From: Dehalococcoidia bacterium
GTDB lineage: Bacteria; Chloroflexota; Dehalococcoidia; Dehalococcoidales; RBG-16-60-22
Length of the DNA: 5,050 bases
Direction: 5' to 3'
Assembly (NCBI GenBank): GCA_030605045.1
Contig: JAUWBK010000094.1
Location: 1-5,050 of the forward strand
This document shows positions 1 to 5,050 of this stretch, one piece after another. Each line of letters starts with the position of its first letter. Position 1 is the stretch's first letter. The position numbers were made by a program, and so were the translations under genes. The notes under the pieces are model-generated. The model saw only the letters and a program-made list of their open reading frames with translations, did not search any database and was not told the origin of the DNA.

Positions 1-6
1 GGAGGT
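1..6 (+). promoter_or_regulatory. Ribosome binding site of the radical SAM gene
   Basis: GGAGGT lies four bases before the ATG at 11 and is a near-perfect Shine-Dalgarno match. It fixes the start of the downstream gene. The promoter, and any upstream operon partner, lie outside the window. Confidence 0.85.
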
Positions 7-10
7 CATC

Positions 11-1171
11 ATGAAGAAAGTAAGGTATATTACCAACATCTCTGATGTTCCTCAGCTTTCCTCTCAAGAAGTGAGAGAACTAGAAAAAGTTACCAAAAAG
101 TTCCCCTTTGGAGCAAACACCTATTATCTCGGGCTGATTAATTGGGAAGATAAAGCAGATCCCATAAGAAGAATGGTAATTCCTACTACTGAAGAACTTG
201 AGGACGAGGAATGGGGAGCCATTGACCCCTCTCGTGAAGCTGATTATACGCTAGCGCTTGGTCTCGAACACAAGTATCCAGATACGGCGCTTTTCCTCCT
301 TAGTGATTTGTGTGGCGGTCGCTGTCGTTACTGTTTCCGGAAGAGGCTCTTTATGGAGCATAGGGAACATGAAATCCTAAAGGACTATCGTCCCGCAGTT
401 CAATATATAAAAGCTCATAGCGAAGTTAACAATGTGCTGCTGACGGGGGGTGACCCACTCCGGCTTAAAACGGCAGGGTTAAGAGAAGTCATTTCGGCAC
501 TAAGAGAGATTGACCATGTTCAGATTATAAGAGTCGGAACGAAGATGCCTGTCTATAATCCTTTCCGGGTTATAGATGACCCTGAGCTGCCAAGGGTGAT
601 AAAGGAATTCAGTACTCCCGAAAAACGGCTCTACTTCATGCTCCACTTCTCCCATCCTAATGAGATAACCAAAGAGGCAATTGAGGCGGTAGATATTCTC
701 ATTAAAAGTGGAGCGATTCTTTGTAACCAGAATCCTCTACTTCGTGGTGTGAATGATAGCCCAGAGGTTTTGGCTGAGCTATTTAAAAAGCTCTCTTTCA
801 TAGGAGTTTCTCCCTATTATACTTTTCAATGCCGGCCAGCCATAGGCAATAAACCTTACGCTGTTCCCTTGGTTAGAGCATATCAAGTCTTTCAGGAAGC
901 CAGAAAGAACATCTCCGGTACCGCCAAGAGGGCAATTTTTGCTATGTCCCACGCATTTGGAAAGATGGAAGTCGTCGGATTAGATGATTTTCATATCTAT
1001 CTGAGATATCATAGGGCACCAGAGCCGAGAGACACTGGCGAATTCATCGTCGTCAAGAGGAATGACAGGGGCTTTTGGCTTGATGATTTTGAGATAGTGT
1101 CGGTGGTTGATTCAGGAATTGGGGTAACTTCAACTGGGAATAGAATAAAGGTGCTAAGCTCGCAACTCTGA
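11..1171 (+). CDS. KamA-family radical SAM protein, probable aminomutase-like enzyme of unknown substrate
   Basis: This 386-residue cytosolic protein belongs to the lysine 2,3-aminomutase (KamA)/EpmB family, which uses a 4Fe-4S cluster, S-adenosylmethionine and PLP to move amino groups by radical chemistry. The cluster motif CX3CX2C is C101, C105 and C108, followed by R110, which matches the Arg that holds the substrate carboxylate in KamA. The SAM-binding GGD is at 146-148. Family blocks HFSHPNEIT (212-220) and LLRGVND (243-249) are intact. K318 (in HAFGK) is the likely PLP lysine, although the usual glycine-rich stretch before it is degenerate. Two features are odd. The Asp that follows YQC in KamA and reads the lysine side-chain amine is R275 here, and no Asp precedes K318. 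The KamA zinc cysteines are also missing, with S250 in one place and no Cys after C274. Family membership is firm. True lysine 2,3-aminomutase activity is doubtful. The gene converges on feoB. Confidence 0.9.
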   Translation: MKKVRYITNISDVPQLSSQEVRELEKVTKKFPFGANTYYLGLINWEDKADPIRRMVIPTTEELEDEEWGAIDPSREADYTLALGLEHKYPDTALFLLSDLCGGRCRYCFRKRLFMEHREHEILKDYRPAVQYIKAHSEVNNVLLTGGDPLRLKTAGLREVISALREIDHVQIIRVGTKMPVYNPFRVIDDPELPRVIKEFSTPEKRLYFMLHFSHPNEITKEAIEAVDILIKSGAILCNQNPLLRGVNDSPEVLAELFKKLSFIGVSPYYTFQCRPAIGNKPYAVPLVRAYQVFQEARKNISGTAKRAIFAMSHAFGKMEVVGLDDFHIYLRYHRAPEPRDTGEFIVVKRNDRGFWLDDFEIVSVVDSGIGVTSTGNRIKVLSSQL

Positions 1172-1192
1172 TTTCTCGCTCAAAAATCAGAG
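1166..1192. terminator. Inverted repeat between convergent genes, possible bidirectional terminator
   Basis: CTCTGATTT (1166-1174) and AAATCAGAG (1184-1192) form a perfect 9-base-pair stem with a 9-base loop. The left arm carries the TGA of the radical SAM gene and the right arm carries the TGA of feoB. The position between two convergent genes suits a shared terminator. The stem is AT-rich and neither strand has a clear U-run after it, so intrinsic termination would be weak. It may instead act as a 3'-end stabilising hairpin. Confidence 0.45.
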
Positions 1193-2944
1193 GATTAAGT
1201 TCAATAGTCCCCCTACCAACAGGGCCACGGCAATCATTATTCCGGCCGCTTTAAGCAGACCGGCTACACCCAGCTCTCTAAGAAGCACGACAAAAGTAGC
1301 TATGCAGGGGAAAAACATAGCTAAAACGACACAACCAATAACCAGTTGCTCCGAAGTTAGCGCTAAAGGAGCCAGCATGCCTACCGCTACATCCTTGCGC
1401 AGGAAACCGATAACCAGAGCCACCACCGCCTCCTTGGGTAACCCGAGAAGGCCAGTCACCACCGGTGCCGTAAAATTAGCGATGGCATTGAACACGCCCA
1501 GGGTATAAAGAATATTTATGACCAGAACCGCTGCTAAAATTATGGGAATAGCCTCCCTCAAGAACCAACGAACCCTCATCCATAGTTTTTGTAACACCGT
1601 TTGCCATAAAGGCAGGCGATATGGTGGTATCTCGATTAGCAGCTCCGGGCTAAATCCCTTTACAAACCGATTAAGGATGAGCCCCAGAATAATCCACACG
1701 ATAAACAATGTCCCGTAGACCATAGCCACATACTGGCCGCCACGCTCTCCAACCAGACCGAAAATCATTGCCTGTAGCGCCGCACAGGGGACGGCAATCG
1801 AGATAAGTGTGGCCGCAATAAACCTCTCCCGCCTGCTTTCCAGAATACGGGTAGCTAAAACAGCTGGCACATTGCAGCCGAGCCCCAGTAGAGTAGGAAT
1901 GATAGCATAACCATGCAATCCCAGACGGTGCATGATGGTATCCATCAGAATGGCTAGTCGCGGCAGATAGCCAATATCCTCAAGCAGACCCAGTATGAGG
2001 TAAAAAGAGGCAATATAAGGCAAGACCATAGCGAAGGGGACATAGAGCCCGGTAGTCAGCAGACCAAAGGCTTCAACATAGTTAACTTCACCACCGGCGA
2101 TACTACCGATTAGAATACTGTGCAGAAAACCTGTACCGCCGAGGAGACTGCTTAAGCCTAATATTACCGGCGTCCATAGGTTCTCAAATATGGGGTCAAG
2201 GACATAGCCAATCAGGCCCTCACCAATGAAACGGACCACCAGAAAGGCACCAACGAGGACCGCTAAAGCAATAAAACCCCCGGTAAGAGGTTTTACACTG
2301 GTGTCTTCCAGGCGCTCCAGCCAGGTATGGTGGCGATGGGTAACCTGCTGTACCTGGTCGATGATATTTCCAATCGCCAGCCAGCGCTCATCATGCTCAC
2401 TTGGTGCCAACTCAGGTGAAGTGGCGTAAGGGATATGCTCGACCAACTCCTTTATTCCCTGCCCGGTTATCGCTACCGTGGGAATAACCGGCACACTCAG
2501 TAGTTCTTCAAGCCGCTTCAAATCAATATGTATTCCCCGATGCCCAACATCGTCCCACATATTCAAAGCTACAATCATCGGGGTTCCCGTTTCCAGTAAT
2601 TGCAAAGTTAAATTAAGATTCCTCTCCAGATTGGTGGCATCAACCACATTGATAACGATATCCCCGGTATTAAGCATTTTTAAGGCTATTTCCTCAGCTT
2701 CAGAAGTGGGTTCCAAAGTGTAGGTACCAGGCACGTCAATAACTTCAGCTTCCTCTTCTCCCAGCTTCATGAAACCACGCATATAGCTCACCGTGGTACC
2801 GGGATAATTGGAAGCAATGACACGAACTCCGGTGAGGCGGGAAAAAAACACGCTCTTACCCACGTTGGGGTTACCCATTAAGAGTATTCTCTTAACGCCA
2901 CTTTTTTGCCTGATGCGCTCATTTTTCACACTATGGCACGTCAT
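1187..2944 (-). CDS. feoB: Ferrous iron transport protein B (FeoB)
   Basis: FeoB is the inner-membrane Fe(II) transporter with a cytosolic N-terminal G-protein domain. From the start chosen here it has 585 residues. G1 is GNPNVGKS (24-31), G2 is PGTT (48-51), G3 is DVPG (70-73) and G4 is NMWD (128-131). A helical linker follows to about 215. Hydrophobic segments fill 222-585 and include the two Gate regions: the first has GCNVPA (356-361, C357) and PC (386-387); the second has GFLRKD (513-518) and FPCIAT (545-550). The longest frame starts at a TTG (2965). I prefer the ATG at 2944, which lies one base after the feoA stop and has GAGG six bases upstream. The protein is shorter than the roughly 770-residue E. 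coli FeoB and has no C-terminal cytosolic domain. Transport of Mn(II) rather than Fe(II) is a formal alternative, but the Fur-feoA context favours iron. Confidence 0.96.
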   Translation of the reverse strand: MTCHSVKNERIRQKSGVKRILLMGNPNVGKSVFFSRLTGVRVIASNYPGTTVSYMRGFMKLGEEEAEVIDVPGTYTLEPTSEAEEIALKMLNTGDIVINVVDATNLERNLNLTLQLLETGTPMIVALNMWDDVGHRGIHIDLKRLEELLSVPVIPTVAITGQGIKELVEHIPYATSPELAPSEHDERWLAIGNIIDQVQQVTHRHHTWLERLEDTSVKPLTGGFIALAVLVGAFLVVRFIGEGLIGYVLDPIFENLWTPVILGLSSLLGGTGFLHSILIGSIAGGEVNYVEAFGLLTTGLYVPFAMVLPYIASFYLILGLLEDIGYLPRLAILMDTIMHRLGLHGYAIIPTLLGLGCNVPAVLATRILESRRERFIAATLISIAVPCAALQAMIFGLVGERGGQYVAMVYGTLFIVWIILGLILNRFVKGFSPELLIEIPPYRLPLWQTVLQKLWMRVRWFLREAIPIILAAVLVINILYTLGVFNAIANFTAPVVTGLLGLPKEAVVALVIGFLRKDVAVGMLAPLALTSEQLVIGCVVLAMFFPCIATFVVLLRELGVAGLLKAAGIMIAVALLVGGLLNLIL

Positions 2945-2945
2945 C

Positions 2946-3194
2946 CTAGGCCTCATCCAACTCAACGATTATCCGGTTAGCCATGCCAAAACCAATCGCC
3001 AACCGGGTATTACCTGACTGGATAGTTACCGGTCCTCGCATCAGCATAGAACTGACCTTGGTTATCTTCTTACCCGGCCTCACCCCTAACGCGCTCAGGC
3101 GATTAAACAACCCTGCCCCACCTTGAATCTCCACTACTTTACCGCTCCGCCCGGGCGGCATCTGACGCAGATTTACTAGCTTTCCTTCAGACAT
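2946..3194 (-). CDS. feoA: Ferrous iron transport protein A (FeoA)
   Basis: This is an 82-residue cytosolic SH3-like protein of normal FeoA length, thought to bind FeoB and modulate its GTPase or transport activity. The family pattern is clear: a basic, Gly-containing first strand (GRSGKVVEIQGG, 15-26), then RLSALGVRPG (32-41), RGP (53-55) and a closing strand GMANRIIVEL (70-79). The ATG at 3194 follows AAAGGTGA with good spacing (3198-3205). Its TAG stop is separated by one base from the feoB ATG, and its last codons carry the feoB Shine-Dalgarno, so the two are almost certainly cotranscribed and translationally coupled. fur ends 80 bases upstream on the same strand. Confidence 0.95.
   Translation of the reverse strand: MSEGKLVNLRQMPPGRSGKVVEIQGGAGLFNRLSALGVRPGKKITKVSSMLMRGPVTIQSGNTRLAIGFGMANRIIVELDEA
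2951..2954 (-). promoter_or_regulatory. Shine-Dalgarno of feoB, inside the feoA 3' end
   Basis: GAGG on the minus strand lies six bases before the ATG at 2944. This is the reason for choosing that codon over the TTG at 2965 or the ATG at 2956, neither of which has comparable spacing. The order GAGG, TAG (feoA stop), ATG is a typical coupling arrangement. Confidence 0.6.
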
Positions 3195-3216
3195 AAATCA
3201 CCTTTCCGGTATTTCT

Positions 3217-3263
3217 GGATAATTCATCTCAACTAAAATAAATGCTTTACTATCAGCAACCAA
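3217..3263 (-). promoter_or_regulatory. Weak candidate internal promoter and Fur-like site before feoA
   Basis: The 80-base gap between fur and feoA holds TTGGTT (3258-3263) and TATTTT (3235-3240) with a 17-base spacer, a poor sigma-70-type match. Just downstream, TGAGATGAATTATCC (3217-3231) matches 10 of 14 specified positions of the 7-1-7 Fur consensus TGATAAT-N-ATTATCA, but it is not itself a good palindrome. It does not resemble the stronger operator in front of fur. feoAB may have extra transcription from here, or may depend only on the fur promoter. Confidence 0.2.
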
Positions 3264-3274
3264 TAGACCAAAAC

Positions 3275-3700
3275 TTATTTCAGACTCCGGCGGCATTTAG
3301 CGCAATAGCCGGTCATGCGCACCTCAGTTTCAACGATGTCAAAGTCTTTAGCTTCAGGGGCTCTCTTTTTTAGGTAACGAGACAGCGGGTAGTTAAATTC
3401 AATAACCCGACCACAGCCGAGACATACTAGGTGATGATGCTCCGCAGATGGCTTCACTTCATAATGATGATGATTATCATCAAAATGTAGTTCCTCGACC
3501 AAATTCAGTTTCTTCATCATCTGCAAAGTCCGGTAGACGGTGGACAGACTAAGGCGTGGCTCCTTTTCACGGGCCCGACGATAGATTTCATCGGCATCAA
3601 GGTGTCCCCGCCCCTGCCGGATAATTTCCATAATTAAGGAACGCTGATGAGTAACCCTTTTCCCGATTCGATTCAAAACTTTACGACTAGTAATTAGCAT
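3275..3700 (-). CDS. fur: Fur-family transcriptional regulator (ferric uptake regulator)
   Basis: This is a 141-residue metal-dependent DNA-binding repressor. The N-terminal winged helix covers about 8-82, with recognition-helix sequence LSLSTVYRTLQMM (50-62); the C-terminal half is the dimerisation and metal domain. Structural zinc ligands are C93/C96 (CLGC) and C133/C136 (CAKC). H33, E81, H88 and H90 match the regulatory site that bridges the two domains in Fur. E81 and E101 (VIEF) argue against PerR, which has Asp at these places. Ligands expected for the other Fur site (E108 and H125 in E. coli) are R108 and T125 here. The start ATG has AGGTGA seven bases upstream (3708-3713). A strong promoter and an operator-like palindrome precede it, and feoA and feoB follow on the same strand, so iron is the likely effector. 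Zur or Mur specificity cannot be excluded from sequence alone. Confidence 0.92.
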   Translation of the reverse strand: MLITSRKVLNRIGKRVTHQRSLIMEIIRQGRGHLDADEIYRRAREKEPRLSLSTVYRTLQMMKKLNLVEELHFDDNHHHYEVKPSAEHHHLVCLGCGRVIEFNYPLSRYLKKRAPEAKDFDIVETEVRMTGYCAKCRRSLK

Positions 3701-3720
3701 AGCACAATCACCTATTATCT

Positions 3721-3745
3721 ATTGCTAATGCAACTCATTTGCAAT
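3721..3745 (-). promoter_or_regulatory. Predicted Fur operator (autoregulatory site)
   Basis: An imperfect palindrome has arms ATTGCnAATG and CATTnGCAAT around five central bases, with 9 of 10 positions in each arm complementary. Inside it, TGCAAATGAGTTGCA (3729-3743, minus strand) is a 7-1-7 site with 6 of 7 arm positions paired, the architecture of Fur-family operators. It starts five bases after the -10 box and covers the predicted transcription start near 3743, an ideal place for a repressor. Binding by the adjacent Fur is an inference from position and symmetry. Confidence 0.6.
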
Positions 3746-3749
3746 ATTA

Positions 3750-3778
3750 ATCATAAAATATAAACCCGCTTTTGTCAA
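3750..3778 (-). promoter_or_regulatory. Sigma-70-type promoter of fur (and probably feoAB)
   Basis: On the minus strand, TTGACA (3773-3778) is a perfect -35 box. It is followed by exactly 17 bases and TATGAT (3750-3755), a 5-of-6 -10 box. The predicted start of transcription is near 3743, giving a leader of about 43 bases before the fur ATG. The promoter sits in the 106-base gap after the patatin gene, so the iron cluster has its own transcript. Confidence 0.75.
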
Positions 3779-3806
3779 CCTCTTTAAGATTTCCCTGAAT
3801 TTAGGG

Positions 3807-4631
3807 CTAATTTAGGACTTCCAGTTTCCTTTTGATTTCAGGAACGGAGCTTTCGGTCGCCAGTTCACCCAGCAGAATGCCTTCCTGGGCACGGTGGAAC
3901 TCTCCAGCACCAATATTCGCTACATCGGGCTCAATGACGATATCAGCCTCCTCAAAACTGGCCCGCACCAATGAATAAGTACCAATATAGATAGATTGCA
4001 GCAGGATATGGATGATATTGGGCTCTTTGAAATCCTTCGCTCTTTCTTTAGCCCCCTGGCGAGATCGGCCAGCCACATCAGGTATTACATTCACCGCAAT
4101 GATAAAGTCTGCCCCCATTCGCTTCACAAGACTTACCGGCACTGGATTCGTCAGGCTACCATCAACCAGATACCTGCCTCCCCTTTTCACGACGGTAAAT
4201 AGTCCCGGAATCGAAATGCTAGCTCTTACTGCCTCGGGCACGGAACCACGGTCAATGACCACCTCTTCACCGGTTTCAATGTCAGTGGCGACACAGGCAA
4301 AGGGTATTCTTAAATCGCTAAACTTTATGTCGCCACCAATAAATGACACCAGCAAGTCTTTGATTTTCTGGCCTTTGATGAAACCAGTTTTGGACAGAGA
4401 AGGGTCGATGAAACGAGCCAATTTGTGCCGCTCCAGGTCTAGAGCCAGCTCTTTTATCTCACTGGCATCCTTACCTTGGGCATAAAGGGAACCAAAAATC
4501 GCACCGGCACTGGTGCCGGCAATAAGGTCAATAGGTATGCCCTCTTTTTCCAGAACGGTCAACACGCCAATGTGAGCCAGTCCTCGGGCGGTGCCACCAC
4601 CGAGAGCTAGACCAACTTTCTTCCTAGTCAA
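3807..4631 (-). CDS. Patatin-like phospholipase / RssA-type serine hydrolase
   Basis: This is a 274-residue cytosolic patatin-fold acyl hydrolase from the chosen start, close in size to the bacterial RssA/YchK group. The oxyanion-hole loop GGGTARG is at 11-17, the nucleophile elbow GTSAG at 39-43 with catalytic S41, and the dyad aspartate D157 in DGS (157-159), so the enzyme looks active. Family members cleave acyl chains from phospholipids or lysophospholipids; the substrate here is unknown. There is no signal peptide or clear membrane segment. The longest frame begins at an ATG (4664) with no Shine-Dalgarno. The TTG at 4631 follows a GGAGGAGAGG tract and gives the usual family N-terminus, a few polar residues before the first beta strand VGLALGGG. 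The stop is 106 bases before fur, which has its own promoter, so no functional link with iron uptake is implied. Confidence 0.92.
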   Translation of the reverse strand: MTRKKVGLALGGGTARGLAHIGVLTVLEKEGIPIDLIAGTSAGAIFGSLYAQGKDASEIKELALDLERHKLARFIDPSLSKTGFIKGQKIKDLLVSFIGGDIKFSDLRIPFACVATDIETGEEVVIDRGSVPEAVRASISIPGLFTVVKRGGRYLVDGSLTNPVPVSLVKRMGADFIIAVNVIPDVAGRSRQGAKERAKDFKEPNIIHILLQSIYIGTYSLVRASFEEADIVIEPDVANIGAGEFHRAQEGILLGELATESSVPEIKRKLEVLN

Positions 4632-4636
4632 TTTTT

Positions 4637-4646
4637 CCTCTCCTCC
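4637..4646 (-). promoter_or_regulatory. Shine-Dalgarno that sets a TTG start for the patatin gene
   Basis: GGAGGAGAGG on the minus strand ends five bases before the TTG at 4631. The alternative ATG at 4664 would put this tract inside the coding sequence as Gly-Gly-Glu-Glu, and only AT-rich sequence without a ribosome binding site precedes that codon. Confidence 0.75.
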
Positions 4647-4717
4647 AAAACCAAGGGTAAACATTAAAGAAATTGCGCTGATAACAGAAAAAGATAATTA
4701 TGACCAAAGCCACCATT

Positions 4718-4747
4718 ATTATATCTATGTACAGATTAGCCCCACAA
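4718..4747 (-). promoter_or_regulatory. Candidate promoter of the patatin gene
   Basis: A perfect TATAAT (4718-4723, minus strand) lies 18 bases from TTGTGG (4742-4747), which matches only the first half of the -35 consensus and overlaps the end of the upstream gene. Transcription would start near 4711, leaving a leader of about 80 bases. The AT-rich surroundings make a chance -10 match possible, and readthrough from the HerA-like gene is the alternative. Confidence 0.35.
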
Positions 4748-5050
4748 CTCCTCAATGTCTTTTTCGGCTCCCCCTTTAAATTCGGCTGACTCACCGGAGG
4801 TAAAGTCCTGATAAGACTGGGCGGAGCCATACTCCCTTGTCCTGATGACCAGTGGCATCGGTACCGCGTGCCCAAAGATGAGCGCCTGCTGCCTGGATTC
4901 CAGCCTGGACAGCACTGATTTGAGGGCGCTTTTGCCAGAGACACCGGCCAGGACACTATCAATATCCCGCTCGTTGTCCAGAAGACAGGTTATTTTCGTC
5001 CCCATCTGAGACATAACCTCAGCATCAATGCCACTGGGACGCTGGTCAAT
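4736..5050 (-). CDS. HerA-like (DUF87) DNA-translocating ATPase, C-terminal part only
   Basis: The reading frame is open to the right edge, so only the last 104 residues are seen; the ATG at 5014 is internal. The fragment opens with QRPSGID (residues 3-9), the motif found in HerA/FtsK-type ATPases after the last core strand, whose Arg is thought to act on the neighbouring subunit's nucleotide. Next come KITCLLDNERDIDSVL (19-34) and RLESRQQALIFGHAVPMP (49-66), then VIRTREYGS, typical of bacterial HerA-like proteins annotated as ATP-binding or DUF87. HerA proteins form hexameric rings that move along DNA, often with the nuclease NurA in end resection. Walker A and B would lie outside the window and cannot be checked, and neither can a nurA neighbour. 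The tail (about 80-104) is polar and acidic. The family call rests on recalled motifs. Confidence 0.75.
   Translation of the reverse strand: MDQRPSGIDAEVMSQMGTKITCLLDNERDIDSVLAGVSGKSALKSVLSRLESRQQALIFGHAVPMPLVIRTREYGSAQSYQDFTSGESAEFKGGAEKDIEELWG

Noticed and set aside
3275..3700. Assigning the Fur-family protein to PerR.
   Set aside because: The positions that are Asp in PerR (D85 and D104 in Bacillus subtilis) are Glu here (E81 and E101), and the gene sits beside feoAB rather than peroxide-defence genes.
3793..3806. Small hairpin CCCT-GAATTT-AGGG just after the patatin stop, considered as a terminator.
   Set aside because: The stem has only four base pairs and no U-run follows on either strand, so it is too weak to call.
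4012..4485. 157-codon plus-strand open frame opposite the patatin gene.
   Set aside because: It is antisense to a well-supported gene, has no recognisable motif and its composition is that of a reverse-strand shadow.
4504..4519. Perfect inverted repeat CCGGCAC-TG-GTGCCGG.
   Set aside because: It lies in the codons for the GTSAG nucleophile elbow of the patatin, where Gly-Thr-Ser-Ala-Gly codons are naturally self-complementary; the coding constraint explains it.
4624..4716. A 30-residue minus-strand frame with a hydrophobic start (MVALVIIIFFCY) in the gap before the patatin gene, with its stop overlapping the patatin start.
   Set aside because: It has no Shine-Dalgarno, its ATG lies upstream of the transcription start predicted from the TATAAT box, and AT-rich sequence readily yields such residues. 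The overlap with the patatin start could suggest a leader peptide, but nothing else supports it.
4624..4962. 112-codon minus-strand frame overlapping the HerA-like C-terminus and the following gap.
   Set aside because: It is out of frame with the HerA-like protein, whose motifs (QRPSGID, RLESRQQALIFGHAVPMP) are clear in the other frame.

Overview
The window is a compact, gene-dense bacterial chromosome segment. It holds six protein-coding genes, one of them cut by the right edge, and no gap longer than about 110 bases. I see no RNA genes, mobile elements, CRISPR arrays or attachment sites. The gene content (a KamA-like radical SAM enzyme without a zinc site, a Fur-FeoA-FeoB iron cluster, an RssA-type patatin and a HerA-like ATPase), moderate base composition and protein style fit an anaerobic or microaerophilic bacterium. 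Chloroflexota, perhaps Dehalococcoidia, is my best guess, but it comes from remembered protein flavour and not from a marker gene.

Layout: bases 11-1171 (+) encode a KamA-family radical SAM protein with a good ribosome binding site at the left edge. It converges on a minus-strand block that fills the rest of the window, and the two facing stop codons sit inside one inverted repeat (1166-1192). Read in the direction of transcription, right to left, the minus-strand block is: the C-terminus of a HerA/DUF87-type ATPase (4736-5050, partial), a patatin-like serine hydrolase (3807-4631), a Fur-family repressor (3275-3700), FeoA (2946-3194) and FeoB (1187-2944).

The clearest functional unit is fur-feoA-feoB, a ferrous iron uptake system with its own likely iron-sensing regulator. 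A near-consensus promoter (TTGACA, 17 bases, TATGAT) lies just upstream of fur. A Fur-box-like palindrome covers the predicted transcription start, which predicts iron-responsive autoregulation. feoA and feoB are almost fused (one base between stop and start) and probably translationally coupled. The patatin and HerA-like genes share the strand but show no functional link to iron.

Two starts differ from the longest open frame. FeoB is better started at the ATG at 2944 and the patatin at the TTG at 4631, because convincing Shine-Dalgarno sequences precede those codons. I found no clear evidence of a wholly new system. The most interesting items are the radical SAM enzyme, which has lost the lysine-recognition and zinc residues of lysine 2,3-aminomutase, and the fur control region together with a Fur that keeps only one apparent regulatory metal site.
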